Shown here: piece by piece, positions 1-10,300 of the stretch | Layout of the letters: every line of letters starts with the position of its first letter | Numbering within the stretch: the stretch's first letter is position 1 | Source of the DNA: Verrucomicrobiota bacterium | GTDB lineage: Bacteria > Verrucomicrobiota > Verrucomicrobiia > Verrucomicrobiales > Akkermansiaceae | Direction: 5' to 3' | Length of the DNA: 53,671 nucleotides | NCBI GenBank assembly: GCA_026397725.1 | Contig: JAPLUI010000269.1 | Span: 1-53,671, forward strand | Notes under the pieces: generated by a model | Database searches by the model: none | The model's input: the letters and a program-made list of their open reading frames with translations, nothing else | Told to the model about the DNA's origin: nothing | Program-made: the position numbers and the translations under genes

Positions 1-93
1 GTGGAGATGAGGTGGCAACGAGGACCCGCTGGCCGGTGCGGAGTTGTTAGGGAAGCAGCGGTGGACGGAGCTGCGGATCGATGCGGATTGGGC

Positions 94-705
94 CTAGTTT
101 TTCTGTTTGTCGGCTTTGTCTTTCTTCTCGTCCTTGCCTTTCTTTTCGGCCTTGGCTTTCTTCTCGGCCTTGGCTTTCTTCTCGGCCTTGGCTTTCTTCT
201 CGGCCTTGGCTTTCTTCTCGGCCTTGGCTTTCTTCTCGGCCTTGGCCCTTTGTTCGGCCTTGGCCCTTTGTTCGGCCTTGGCCCTTTGCTCGGCCTTGGC
301 CCTTTGCTCGGCCTTGGCCCTTTGCTCGGCCTTGGCCCTTTGCTCGGCCTTGGCCCTTTGCTGGGCCTTGGCCCTTTGTTCGGCCTTGGCCCTTTGTTCG
401 GCCTTGGCCCTTTGCTCGGCTTTGGCCTTGTCCGCGGCGTCCTTGCGGTCGTTGTCGATGAACTCGTCGAGCGAGAGTTTGCCGTCGCCGTTGGTGTCCT
501 GCATGCTGAAGGCACTTGCGGCTTTGGTAGCGTTCTTGGCGTCGGCGGAGAATTCCTCTGCGGTGAGGAACCCGTCGTGGTCCTTATCCTTCATCCTGAA
601 GGCTTCTTGCGAACTCAACTTGGTCTGGTCGTCGGCGTGCTTGTCAGCGGCCTGCAGCGGCAGGGCGAGAGCCGCGCTGATGGCGAGTATGATGCGGGAT
701 TTCAT
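94..705 (-). CDS. Secreted EF-hand protein with lysine-rich hexapeptide repeat tail
   Basis: Predicted secreted or periplasmic calcium-binding protein of 203 residues. The start at 705 is preferred over an upstream in-frame ATG at 789 for two reasons. It begins a textbook signal peptide (MKSRIILAISAALALPLQAA), and an AGGAG lies 9 nt upstream, which is rare here because most genes in the window lack a Shine-Dalgarno. Two canonical EF-hand loops follow: DKDHDGFLTAEE and DTNGDGKLSLDE, each with Asp at positions 1, 3 (Asn in the second) and 5, Gly at 6 and Glu at 12. The second half is 16 tandem hexapeptides (AKAEQR, one AKAQQR, then AKAEKK), probably a single charged alpha-helix or coiled coil. 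EF-hand calcium binding is family knowledge; the role of the tail (cell-wall or polyanion binding, spacer) is unknown. It diverges from the beta-helix gene. Confidence 0.85.
   Translation of the reverse strand: MKSRIILAISAALALPLQAADKHADDQTKLSSQEAFRMKDKDHDGFLTAEEFSADAKNATKAASAFSMQDTNGDGKLSLDEFIDNDRKDAADKAKAEQRAKAEQRAKAEQRAKAQQRAKAEQRAKAEQRAKAEQRAKAEQRAKAEQRAKAEQRAKAEKKAKAEKKAKAEKKAKAEKKAKAEKKAKAEKKGKDEKKDKADKQKN
139..426 (-). repeat. 18-bp tandem repeat encoding AKAEQR/AKAEKK hexapeptides
   Basis: Sixteen contiguous 18-bp units without indels. Six read AKAEKK (139-246) and ten read AKAEQR-type (247-426); the unit at 355-372 gives AKAQQR. Variation between units is a few synonymous or near-synonymous changes, so copy number could change by slippage without breaking the frame. 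The region lies wholly inside the EF-hand gene. Confidence 0.95.
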
Positions 706-1009
706 GGGATGGTTCTCCTGTGGATGTTCGTGTCCTCCCGTGCCGGGAGGCGACACCAATAGCCCGGGGCGGGCGGTGGTGAGGGACAAACTTGCGAGCG
801 CCAGGAAAAACCCCGGGGGCTCCTTGGGTCGGGGGCGGCAGGCGCATGACCTTGAAAGAGTCCCTCACGCCCGAGAGTATGAAACACGGCGGTGGCCCTG
901 CCGACCGGCTGCCTGCGGTACGGACCCTCACCGTACGGGCAGACAAGACGTCGCCGCCTGCCCCGACACCCCTTCACCGCACCCCGCTTTCCACCCACCT
1001 CAACGCGCC
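706..1009. other. Divergent intergenic region with a hairpin
   Basis: This is the spacer between the two divergent secreted-protein genes. It should hold both promoters, but I could not pick a convincing -35/-10 pair. An imperfect inverted repeat spans 913-942: CTGC-G-GTACGG pairs with CCGTAC-G-GCAG around a 7-nt loop. No tail of T residues follows on either strand, so it looks more like an operator or an RNA hairpin in the beta-helix leader than a terminator. Confidence 0.4.
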
Positions 1010-2821
1010 ATGAAACATCCCCTGCTCACGCTGCTCCCCGCCCTGCTGCTGGTCCCGCTCCAGGCCGCTGACCTCAACGTCGCCCCCGACGGCAACGACA
1101 CCAACCCCGCCACCCCGGCGGCCCCGCTCCGCACGATCCAAGCCGCCGCCAAGCTCGCCCAACCCGGCGATGTGATCACCGTGCAGGCCGGCGTTTACCG
1201 CGAACGCATCAGCCCGCCACGCGGCGGCGAGTCCGACACCAAGCGCATCGTCTATCAAGCCGCCGCCGGCGGCAAGGTCGAGATCAAGGGCTCGGAGGTC
1301 GTCAAGAACTGGGTCAAGGTCCAGGACGACGTCTGGCAGGTGGTCCTGCCCAACGCGTTCTTCGGCCGCTTCAATCCCTACAGCGACCTCATTCACGGCG
1401 ACTGGTTCAATGGCAAGGGCCGGCCGCACCACACCGGGGCCGTCTATCTCAACGGCGAGTGGCTCACCGAGGCCGCCAAGCAGGACGAGGTCCTCAAACC
1501 GGTGGGAGCCACGCCGCTCTGGTTCGGCCAGGTGGATCAGGACCGCACCACGCTCTGGGCGCAGTTCAAGGGGGTCAACCCTAACGAACAACTGGTGGAG
1601 ATCAACGTGCGTCAAACGGTTTTCTATCCGGAGCAACCGGGGATCAATTTCATCACCGTGCGCGGCTTCACCCTGTGCCACGCGGCCACTCCGTGGGCGC
1701 CGCCCACCGCCGAGCAGATCGGCTTGATCGGTACCCACTGGAGCAAAGGCTGGATCATTGAGCACAACGTCATCAGTCACTCGGTTTGTTCCGGCATCGC
1801 GCTGGGCAAACACGGCGACGAATGGGACAACACGTCGGCCGATACCGCCGAGGGCTACGTCAAGACCATCGAGCGCGGCCTCAAGATGGGCTGGCACAAG
1901 GATAACATCGGCCACCACCTCGTCCGCAACAACACCATCTCCCACTGCGAGCAGACCGGCATCGTCGGCAGCCTGGGTGCCGCCTTCAGCACCGTGACGG
2001 GCAACACCATCCATGACATCCATGTCCGGCGGCTGTTCACGGGAGCCGAGATGGCGGGCATCAAGTTTCACGGCGCCATCGACGTCGAACTCAGCGGCAA
2101 CCACATCTATCGGACCTGCCTGGGTCTCTGGCTGGACTGGATGGCGCAGGGCACGCGCGTCTCGCGCAACCTCTTCCACGACAACGGCCGCGACCTTTTC
2201 GTCGAGGTGAATCACGGGCCCTTCCTGGTGGACAACAACCTGTTCCTGTCGCCCGCCGCCTTGCTCTCGGTTTCGCAGGGCGGGGCCTACGTCCACAATC
2301 TGATTGCGGGGAGCTTCGACATGAATCCCTACGACGGCCGCCTGACCCCCTTCCACCCGGCACACGCCACCGCCGTGGCGGAACTGCACGACAACCCGTG
2401 CGGCGATGATCGCTTCTATAACAACATCTTCGTGGAACGCTGGAATTTCGGCAGATATGATGCGGTCAAATTTCCCGTGTGGATGAACGGCAATGTGTTC
2501 CTCAAGGGGGCCAAGCCCTCCAAGCATGAAGCCGCCCCACTCGTCAATGCGGACTTCGATCCGGCCCTCAAGTTGCTGGAAAAACCCGCCGGCTGCTACC
2601 TCGAAATGAAGTTCGACCCGGCCTGGAACACCGCCGCCACCCGCCAACTCGTGACCACCGAATTGTTGGGCAAAACGAAAATCGCCGGCTGTGCCTACGA
2701 GAATCCGGACGCCTCGCCGTTGCGGATCGACACGGACTATTTCGGCAAGCCCCGCAACGCGGCCAATCCGGCGCCTGGGCCCATCGAAACCCCCGGTGCC
2801 ACGCCGATCAAAGTGTGGTGA
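1010..2821 (+). CDS. Secreted right-handed parallel beta-helix repeat protein
   Basis: Predicted exported protein of 603 residues. The ATG at 1010 starts a clear signal peptide (MKHPLLTLLPALLLVPLQAA); the frame is open far upstream, but that part is antisense to the EF-hand gene and noncoding. Directly after the signal come features of the DUF1565/pectate-lyase-like N-terminus: NVAPDGNDTNPATPAAPLRT, then AQPGDVITVQAGVYRE. The body has the Asn- and His-rich turns of a right-handed beta-helix (for example EHNVISHSVCSG, VRNNTISHCEQTG, VTGNTIHDIHV, DNNLFLSP). Such folds act as polysaccharide lyases or glycoside hydrolases on pectin, alginate or similar glycans. I cannot assign a substrate or catalytic residues. 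The C-terminus is short and shows no sorting signal. It may be co-transcribed with the SUMF1 gene 194 bp downstream. Confidence 0.85.
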   Translation: MKHPLLTLLPALLLVPLQAADLNVAPDGNDTNPATPAAPLRTIQAAAKLAQPGDVITVQAGVYRERISPPRGGESDTKRIVYQAAAGGKVEIKGSEVVKNWVKVQDDVWQVVLPNAFFGRFNPYSDLIHGDWFNGKGRPHHTGAVYLNGEWLTEAAKQDEVLKPVGATPLWFGQVDQDRTTLWAQFKGVNPNEQLVEINVRQTVFYPEQPGINFITVRGFTLCHAATPWAPPTAEQIGLIGTHWSKGWIIEHNVISHSVCSGIALGKHGDEWDNTSADTAEGYVKTIERGLKMGWHKDNIGHHLVRNNTISHCEQTGIVGSLGAAFSTVTGNTIHDIHVRRLFTGAEMAGIKFHGAIDVELSGNHIYRTCLGLWLDWMAQGTRVSRNLFHDNGRDLFVEVNHGPFLVDNNLFLSPAALLSVSQGGAYVHNLIAGSFDMNPYDGRLTPFHPAHATAVAELHDNPCGDDRFYNNIFVERWNFGRYDAVKFPVWMNGNVFLKGAKPSKHEAAPLVNADFDPALKLLEKPAGCYLEMKFDPAWNTAATRQLVTTELLGKTKIAGCAYENPDASPLRIDTDYFGKPRNAANPAPGPIETPGATPIKVW

Positions 2822-2888
2822 CGGGATCCTGTCGCACCTGACCATTGGTGAAAATCACCCGGTGGGTTAGGCACGCCTTCATCGCTGC

Positions 2889-2910
2889 GGATTACAGGAT
2901 TACACGGATT
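2889..2910 (+). repeat. Short GGATTACA direct repeat
   Basis: Two adjacent copies of GGATTACA followed by CGGATT lie in the 194-bp gap between the beta-helix and SUMF1 genes. The rest of this gap shows no gene and no convincing terminator. Confidence 0.5.
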
Positions 2911-3015
2911 CCTGAAATGACTGAATGAAGAATCCCACCTTTTCCCGCGTGCGCTTGGCCTCATCGCGGTTCAATGCTCCGCTGCTTTTCAGACTTTCAC
3001 ATTTGCGCTTCCCCC

Positions 3016-4248
3016 ATGCCCAGTCCAAGTCTTGAAAACCACTGCCGCAAGGGCTTCACCTTGCTCGCCGTGCTGGCCCTCGCGCTCGCCCCGGCGGCCC
3101 ATGCCCAGGTCACCGTCTCCAACGTCCGTGCCGCCCAGCGGCCGGGCACCAACCTGGTGGACATCGACTATGATGTGAGCGGCACCCCCCTGCCACTGAA
3201 GGTCACCCTGCAGGTCTCGGCCGACGACGGCAGCACCTTCGGCGTGCCGGCCACCAGCCTCAGCGGCGCGGTGGGATTCCCCGTCACCCCCGGCCCCAAC
3301 CTGCGCCTCACCTGGGACGCCGGCACCGACTGGGGCGGGCAGTTCTCCGAGCGGGTGCGCTGCATGATCGCCGCCGACGATGGTCCCATGCCCGAGGGTT
3401 TTGCGCTGATCCCGGCGGGAAGCTTTTCGATGGGCGACGCCCACTCGGCCAGTGGTGGCGGGTATTCCGATGAACTGCCGGTCCACATGGTACAGGTGAG
3501 TGCGTTCCTCATGGCGAAATACGAAGTGACCAAGGCGCTGTGGGATGAGGTGAGGACATGGGGGGCCAGCCATGGCTACCCGGAGTTGCCGCCGGGTGGG
3601 GGCAAAGCGGCCACGCACCCAGTACACTCGATCAACTGGTGGGCGATGCTGCAGTGGTGCAACGCCCGCTCGCAGAAGGACGGCCTGACGCCCTGCTACT
3701 ACACGGATGCCGCGCAGACGCTGGTGTTCAAGACGGGCTTCAACAACCTCGACGACACGATGGTCAAATGGTCTGCCAATGGTTATCGCTTGCCGACGGA
3801 GGCGGAGTGGGAGAAGGCGGCACGCGGTGGCTTGAGCGGCAAGCGCTTTCCGTGGGGCGATACCATCAACCATACTTTCGCCAACTATTACAGCTACGGA
3901 AACTACAGCTACGAAGCCCCGCAGAACCAGGGCCATCATCCGGCCTACGCGACGGGCGACACTCCGTACACCTCTCCGGTGGGGAGCTTCGCGGGGAACG
4001 GCTACGGCTTATACGACATGGCGGGTAATCTGTGGGAACGGTGCTGGGACTGGTATTCCAGCAGTTATTACGCGTCGTCCCCAGGTAGCAATCCACGGGG
4101 TGCGGCCGAGGGCACGTACCGGGTGGTCCGGGGCGGTTTTTGGGACGTCGTCGCGTTCGGCTGCCGCGTCTCCCTCCGCGACCAGGACCTCCTGGGCTAC
4201 TCCAACTACGACATGGGCTTCCGCCCGGCCCGCAGTTACGGCCCCTAG
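3016..4248 (+). CDS. Secreted SUMF1 (formylglycine-generating-enzyme-like) domain protein
   Basis: Predicted exported protein of 410 residues. The start at 3016 gives MPSPSLENHC followed by a hydrophobic signal core and AHA-Q cleavage site; an ATG 42 nt upstream is possible and neither has a Shine-Dalgarno. Residues ~30-115 form a beta-rich Ig/FN3-like segment. Residues ~120-410 are a SUMF1/FGE-sulfatase domain (EGFALIPAGSFSMGD, YEVTKALWDEV, NGYRLPTEAEWEKAARGG, KRFPWGDTI, YGLYDMAGNLWERCWDWY, VVRGGFWDVVAFGCRVSLR, GFRPAR). True formylglycine-generating enzymes use two cysteines after the RGG motif. Only the second position is Cys here and the first is Val, so oxidase activity is unlikely and a binding or structural role is more probable. 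It is paralogous to the SUMF1 domain of the gene at 49996. Confidence 0.85.
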   Translation: MPSPSLENHCRKGFTLLAVLALALAPAAHAQVTVSNVRAAQRPGTNLVDIDYDVSGTPLPLKVTLQVSADDGSTFGVPATSLSGAVGFPVTPGPNLRLTWDAGTDWGGQFSERVRCMIAADDGPMPEGFALIPAGSFSMGDAHSASGGGYSDELPVHMVQVSAFLMAKYEVTKALWDEVRTWGASHGYPELPPGGGKAATHPVHSINWWAMLQWCNARSQKDGLTPCYYTDAAQTLVFKTGFNNLDDTMVKWSANGYRLPTEAEWEKAARGGLSGKRFPWGDTINHTFANYYSYGNYSYEAPQNQGHHPAYATGDTPYTSPVGSFAGNGYGLYDMAGNLWERCWDWYSSSYYASSPGSNPRGAAEGTYRVVRGGFWDVVAFGCRVSLRDQDLLGYSNYDMGFRPARSYGP

Positions 4249-4323
4249 CGGACGGCAGGTGGTGCCGCGAGAGCAACTGAAACCGCAAGGCAATGAAGTG
4301 ATGGGAGCGGAACGGCATAACAA

Positions 4324-7300
4324 ATGAAGAATGACGAAGTGGGAATATCGAAATGGACCTCCGGTACCAGGCCCCTTTCGAAATATGAGGTTGGGAGAGT
4401 TGCAAGTGGCGACGGAACCCGCAGGCGCATCCTTGCCCTGGCCCTTGCGGTGGCCCTGCTCCCAGCCGCCCGGGCCGCAGTTTCCTCGTCCTCGTCGGAC
4501 CGGATCACGCTCGACACCCGCGCCGGCCAGCTCACGATGAAGACGAGCGACGTGCCCGCAGCCATCGCCGACAACGCGCTGGCAGCCTCGTCGCTGGTGG
4601 TCGGGAACCTCGTCGGGACCATCGCGGACGTGAACGTGAACCTCGACGTCGCGCACCCCAACGACTCGGATCTAACTGTCTGGCTGCTCGGCCCGCAGGG
4701 GACGCGGGTGCGGCTGTTTGGAAAGATCGGTGGAAGCGGCGATAACTTCACCGCCACGGTCCTTGATGACGAGGCCGGCACCGCCATCGCCAGCGAACTT
4801 GCGCCCTACACGGGGAGTTTCCGTCCGGCGGAACCGCTGGCCGCCTTCGACGGGCAGGATCCGAACGGGCGCTGGCTGCTGGAAGCCCTTGACGACACGG
4901 CTAACAACCCCGGCACGCTCAACCAGTGGTCGCTCCGCTTCAACATCAACCCGGCCCCGGCGGCAGTGACACTAACAACTGTAAGCCCGCTGCCCAACTG
5001 GCCGGCCGGGGTGGCCTACAGCCGCACGCTCACCGTCCTCGGCGGCACTGCTCCCTACACCTGGTCGCTCGCTTCCGGCAAGCTGCCAAGTGACCTGTCC
5101 TTGGCGCCGGCCACCGGGGAAATCAGCGGCACCCCGGGCACCCCGGGCGTCGCGAGTTTCCGGGTGCGCGTGGAGGATGCGAGTCACCTGACCTCGGAAC
5201 AGGACCTGAGCCTCACGATCCGCCGCGACAGTGCCACGATTCTGTTCGGAGCGGCCACCAGCGGGGCGATTGCACCGGCGGGCGAGTCGGAGGAATGGAC
5301 TTTCTTCGGTCGTGCCGGGCAACAGGTGGCGCTCGTGGTGAACCCGGGGGCCGGCCCCACCCCGGGACCGGCGGCACCATGGCTCAACTGGGCGCGGGTC
5401 GAGGTCCTCGATCCGGCGGCCGCCGTGCTTGCTTCCGGAGCCAGCACCGGGCCAGGGCTGGAGGTCATCCTCAGGGAGCTGGCGCTGCCCACGGACGGCA
5501 CCTACACGATCCGGGTCCGCGCGGCCACGGGCCATGAGTTCAGCACCGGCAACTACCTGGTCACGTTGTGGGACGCCACCCCGGACGTGTCCCCGCTCGC
5601 GCTCAACGGCCGTGTCACCGGCCGGATCGACACTCCCTATAACATCGACCGCTGGACCTTTTCCGCCGTGGCGGACCAGCAGTTGCGCTTCAGTCTGCTC
5701 AGCGCGGCCAACAGCGGAATTGGCTTCGACCTGGCAGGCCCTGCGGGATGGACCGGGTTTACGGGACTCACGGGCAGTTCCGCCCCGCTGACACTAACAA
5801 CTGCGGGCAGCTACACGCTGACGGCACGCAGTCTCGGCGGGGCCTACGGCGGGAGTTATACGTTCCGGATGGAAGAAACGCTGCCGACGCCGCTGATCGC
5901 AGGCACGCCCTTTGCCGGGTATTTCCACGGCAGCGGCCAGGCCCGGATCTTCGCCCTCACCCTGGCCACCAGCATGCCATTGCTGCTAGAGCTGATGAAC
6001 GCCGGCGCCGACAACCAAATTGAATTCTTTGCCAAGCTCGGTGCCCCTCCGACGCGCGGGGATTACGATTATGTATCCGACACGGCGTCTTCCTCCCAGC
6101 GCACCCTCATCCCGATCGCTGCCGCCGGCACCTGGTATGTGCTGGTCTATGGTGACTACATTCCCACGCCGGGCAACTACACGCTAACCGCGACGCCGCA
6201 CGAGGTGTTTCTCACCGACCTCACGCCGGCGCTCGGTTCGTCCGCGGAGGAGGCCCAGCTCCGGATCAGCGGCGCGGGCTTTGTCGGGGGTACCGAAGTT
6301 ACCCTAACAGCGCAGGACGGGGCGACCTACGCCGCCACCGCCACCCAGGTGGATTCCTACACCCAGCTCACCGCGACCTTTGCCGCCACCACCGTTCCCG
6401 CAGGCATCTATGGTGTTCGCGTGAACATTCCAGGCGGCAGCACGGCCGCCTTGCCCGGCAGTTTCCAAATGACCGCCGGCGGGCAGGCGGAGCTGCGGAC
6501 CAGTCTGAGTGTTCCCCGCAGTGTTGACTATCACAACCTTGCCACTTGCTGGATCGAATACACCAACCAGGGAACCGCGGCGATGCCGGCACCGTTGTTA
6601 GTGCTGCGCGGCATCCAGAACGGCCGCGAGGCCGCCTGGCTGACCTTGAAACAAGATGGCCTGACCGCAGGCTGCTGGACTTCCGCCATGCCGGAAGGCT
6701 TCAGCCACGTCGTCCAGGTGCTGGGCAGCGGGCGGCTCCCCGGCACCTTGCAGCCCGGCGAAGCGTGCCGGATACCGGTGTATTATGCCGGCTGGCAGCA
6801 GCCCTGGGATGGCGCCTATCCGCCCATCCAGTGGCAACTCGGCGTGGTCAAAACCGACAACCCCACGGCCGTCAACTGGGCCGACTTCAAGGACACCATG
6901 AAGCCGCCGGCCCTCGATGCCGCCGCATGGGACCGGCTGTGGACCCATTTCACCGCGCAGGTCGGCGGCACCTGGGGCGGCTACGTCCGCATGCTCGACG
7001 ACAACGCCGCCTACCTCGGCCGCCTGGGCCAGCAGGTGCCGGACGTCGGTGATTTGTTAGGCTTTGAGTTCATGCAGGCCGACGGCCTCAACCCGATGCA
7101 ATCGCTGGCCGACAGTGTGGATGCCACCGTCGAGGCACCGGGCTTGCCGCTGGTGTTCAGCCGCTCGTTCGCCCCCAGCCTCACCCGCCGTTATGCCATG
7201 GGGCCCTTGGGACGCGGGTGGTCGCACAACTGGCAGGATGCGCTGGCCGTGGCGGGCGATGGCACGGTCACCGTCACCGGTCCCGGCGGCACGCGCCGGA

Positions 7301-10300
7301 CCTTTCAGCCCGACCGCCGGTTGTCCAACAACTACTTCGCCCAGCCCGGCGACCGCGGCACGCTCCGTCCGCTCGGCGGCGGCAGCTTCAGCCTGCGGGA
7401 AAGCGACGGCACCCTGCGCGCGTTCCGCAGCGATGGCAGACTCGCCTATCTGCAAGCCCTCAACGGCAACACCATCACCGCGGCCTACTCCGGCGGCAAC
7501 CTCACCAGTCTGACCCACAACTCCGGCGCCAGTCTGCAACTCACTTACCACGGCACGCTCCTGGCCGGTCTCACCGATCCGGCGGGTCGTCTAACGGAGT
7601 TCACCTATCTGGGTGAGCATCTGACGCAAGTGGCGCACCCCGACGGGCGCACCACCCATTATGCCTATGGGTCGGGCCCCGCAACGCATGCCCTGACGGA
7701 AATTTCCGGTTCCTGCGGCTCGCAGCGTTCGTTCAGCTACGATGCCCAAGGGCGGCTCGGCAGCACCTGGGTCGGCACCGGCGACAGCCTCATGACCATC
7801 GAATACGACGGCCAGGGCGGCGTCGCCACCCGCGATGCCTTGGGCCACGCCAGCCGCTTCTGCTTCGACCACCGCGGGCTCATGGTTCGAAGTCAGAACC
7901 CGTTAGGCCAGGCCGTGGACCTGAGCTTCGACGATCAATCCCGGCTCCGGCTAGTCACCGATGCCGCAGGGCGTTCCTACCGCTATGGCTACGACACCCG
8001 CGGCAACCTCAAGGAGGCGCTCGATCCGCTCGGCGCGCTCACCCGCTTCACTTCCACCACAAGCTGGAACCGGCTGGCCTCGGGTACCGACGCCACCGGC
8101 AACCTGACCCGCTACGGCTACGACTCGACGGGCAACCTCAGGTCGATCACCTACCCCGACGGCACCCACGAGGATTGGACCTACAACGCCACTGGCACCG
8201 TTAGGACCTGGACCAACCGCCGCGGCCATGCCGTCGGTTTCCTCTATGACAGCGCGGGCCGGGTGACCAGGACAAGCACCGCCGACGGCACCCAGGTGAG
8301 TTTCACCTACAATGCCCGCGGCAAGCTCGACCATGCGGTCGATCCCCACGGCACCACCGCCATGGAATATGACGGCAACGGGCGCTTGAACAAGATCACC
8401 TATCCCGGCGGTCGCTGGCTTCAGTTCGGCTACGACACGGACGGCCGCCGGACCTCCAGTCTCGACCAGCTCGGCCACCGGCTCGACTACTGTTACGACA
8501 CGGCCGGCCGGCTCTGGTACATGCGGGACGAGACCGCCGCGACCATCGTCCGCTACGAATATGATGCCGCCGGGCGGATGAAGCAGAAGACCCTCGGCAA
8601 CGGGGTTTACACGACCTATGAGTATGATGCCGCCGGACAGTTGCTCCACCTCGTCAATCTCCAGGCGGACGCCACCGTCCTGTCCCGCTTCGACTATACC
8701 TACGACAGCCGTGGCCGCCGCACCGCGATGGACACGCACTATGGCACCTGGACCTACGGCTACGATGACCTCGGCCAACTCACCCGCGCCGTGCTCGCCT
8801 CGACCGATGCCGCGATCCCCGCCCAGGACCTGACCTACGTTTACGATCCGCTCGGCAACCGCCTGCGCACCATCGAAAACGGCATCACCAAGGCCTACAC
8901 GACCAACCACCTGAACCAATCCACCAAAGTCGGGGACACCGACTATGTCTTCGACCTGGACGGCAATCTCACGGAAGAACGCGCCCCGGGCAAGACCACG
9001 AGCTACACCTACAACGATGAGAACCGCCTGGTCGGAATCACGGCAGGGACCGGGAATTGGACCTATACCTATGACGCGTTCGGCAACCGCGTCGCCACCA
9101 CGGAAAACGGACAAGCAACGCATTATGTGATTGATCCCACCGGGCTTGGCAATGTCGTCGGCGAGTATGATGGAGCCGGGAGCCGCCTTGCCGGTTACGA
9201 CCGTGGCTACGGTTTGTTGTCACGCCATGCATTGGGTGAGGTCGCCACCTATACCTTTGACGCACTCGGCAACACCCATGAGTTGGTCACTGGCGCAGGG
9301 GCCATTGCCAACCGCTACGCATACTCGCCATTCGGCACCGAGTTGCAGAACACGCAGACGGTTCCGAATCCTTTCCGCTTCGTGGGTGAACCGGGAGGAT
9401 GGCACGGGGCGATGGGACTGAGCCAGATGCGGAACCGGTACTATGACCCGGTTATCGGGAAACTTGCGAGCCCCGACCCCTTGGGGCTGATCGGCCAGGA
9501 GGTGAATCTTTATCGATATGAATCCAACAATCCGCTCCTGCACCTTGCTCCTCAGGGGTTTTTTCCGGGTGTTGAACTTGGTGGTCTGTGGCAGGTGCGA
9601 TCCTCCCTCCCGGTGGTCGGATTGCCAGGCCTTGGTCTTGATGCGGAGCTGCATTCGGATGGCCTGAAGAACGGGTTGGGAAGGAACTGGTGGGCTCCCT
9701 CCCGCCTCAGCTTGCCCGCTCCGATTGACCCCGAGCATGGCGGCGACGGCACCACCCAAGTCGCCCGCATCACCGACCCCAACAACCTCATCGGTCCCGG
9801 CGGCTACGGCCCGCAGCACCATGTGCCGGCGGCTAACATCCTGCCCTATCGGATCAACTTCCAGAACGACAGCAGTGCGACCGCTCCGGCGCAGCAGGTG
9901 CTCATCACCGACCCGCTCAGCCCGCACCTGGATTGGTCCACTTTCGAGTTGACCGAGATCGGTTTCGGCGACCGGATCATCCCGCTCCCGCCAGCCTCGC
10001 AATACTTCGAGACCCGGTACGAATGCACCGTTGACGGCCATGACCTCGTGGTGGACATCTTCGCCGGAATCGACCTCGGCACCGGCCAGGCGTACTGCCG
10101 CTTCCACACACTCGATCCCGCCACGGAACTGCCGCCGACCGGCCATCTCGGTTTTCTCCCGCCCGAGGACGGCACCGGGCGCGGCCAGGGCTTCTTCAGT
10201 TTCGTCATCAAGGCCAGACCCGGTCTCCCCTCCGGCACCGCCATCCGCAACATCGCATACCTCAGTTTCGACGGCCAACCGACCACCACCACCAACCAGC

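Noticed and set aside
107..1009. Open frame extending the beta-helix gene upstream
   Set aside because: It is the antisense reading of the EF-hand repeat gene; the signal peptide at 1010 marks the true start.
974..2845. 623-codon open frame on the minus strand
   Set aside because: Antisense shadow of the beta-helix gene, driven by high GC; no domain or signal peptide.
7951..9220. Long minus-strand open frames opposite the RHS gene
   Set aside because: Val/Gly/Ala-rich translations mirror YD-repeat codons; no recognisable protein.
9545..9760. RHS toxin tip plus immunity gene
   Set aside because: The stretch is too short, no toxin motif is visible, the frame continues into structural domains and no small immunity gene follows.
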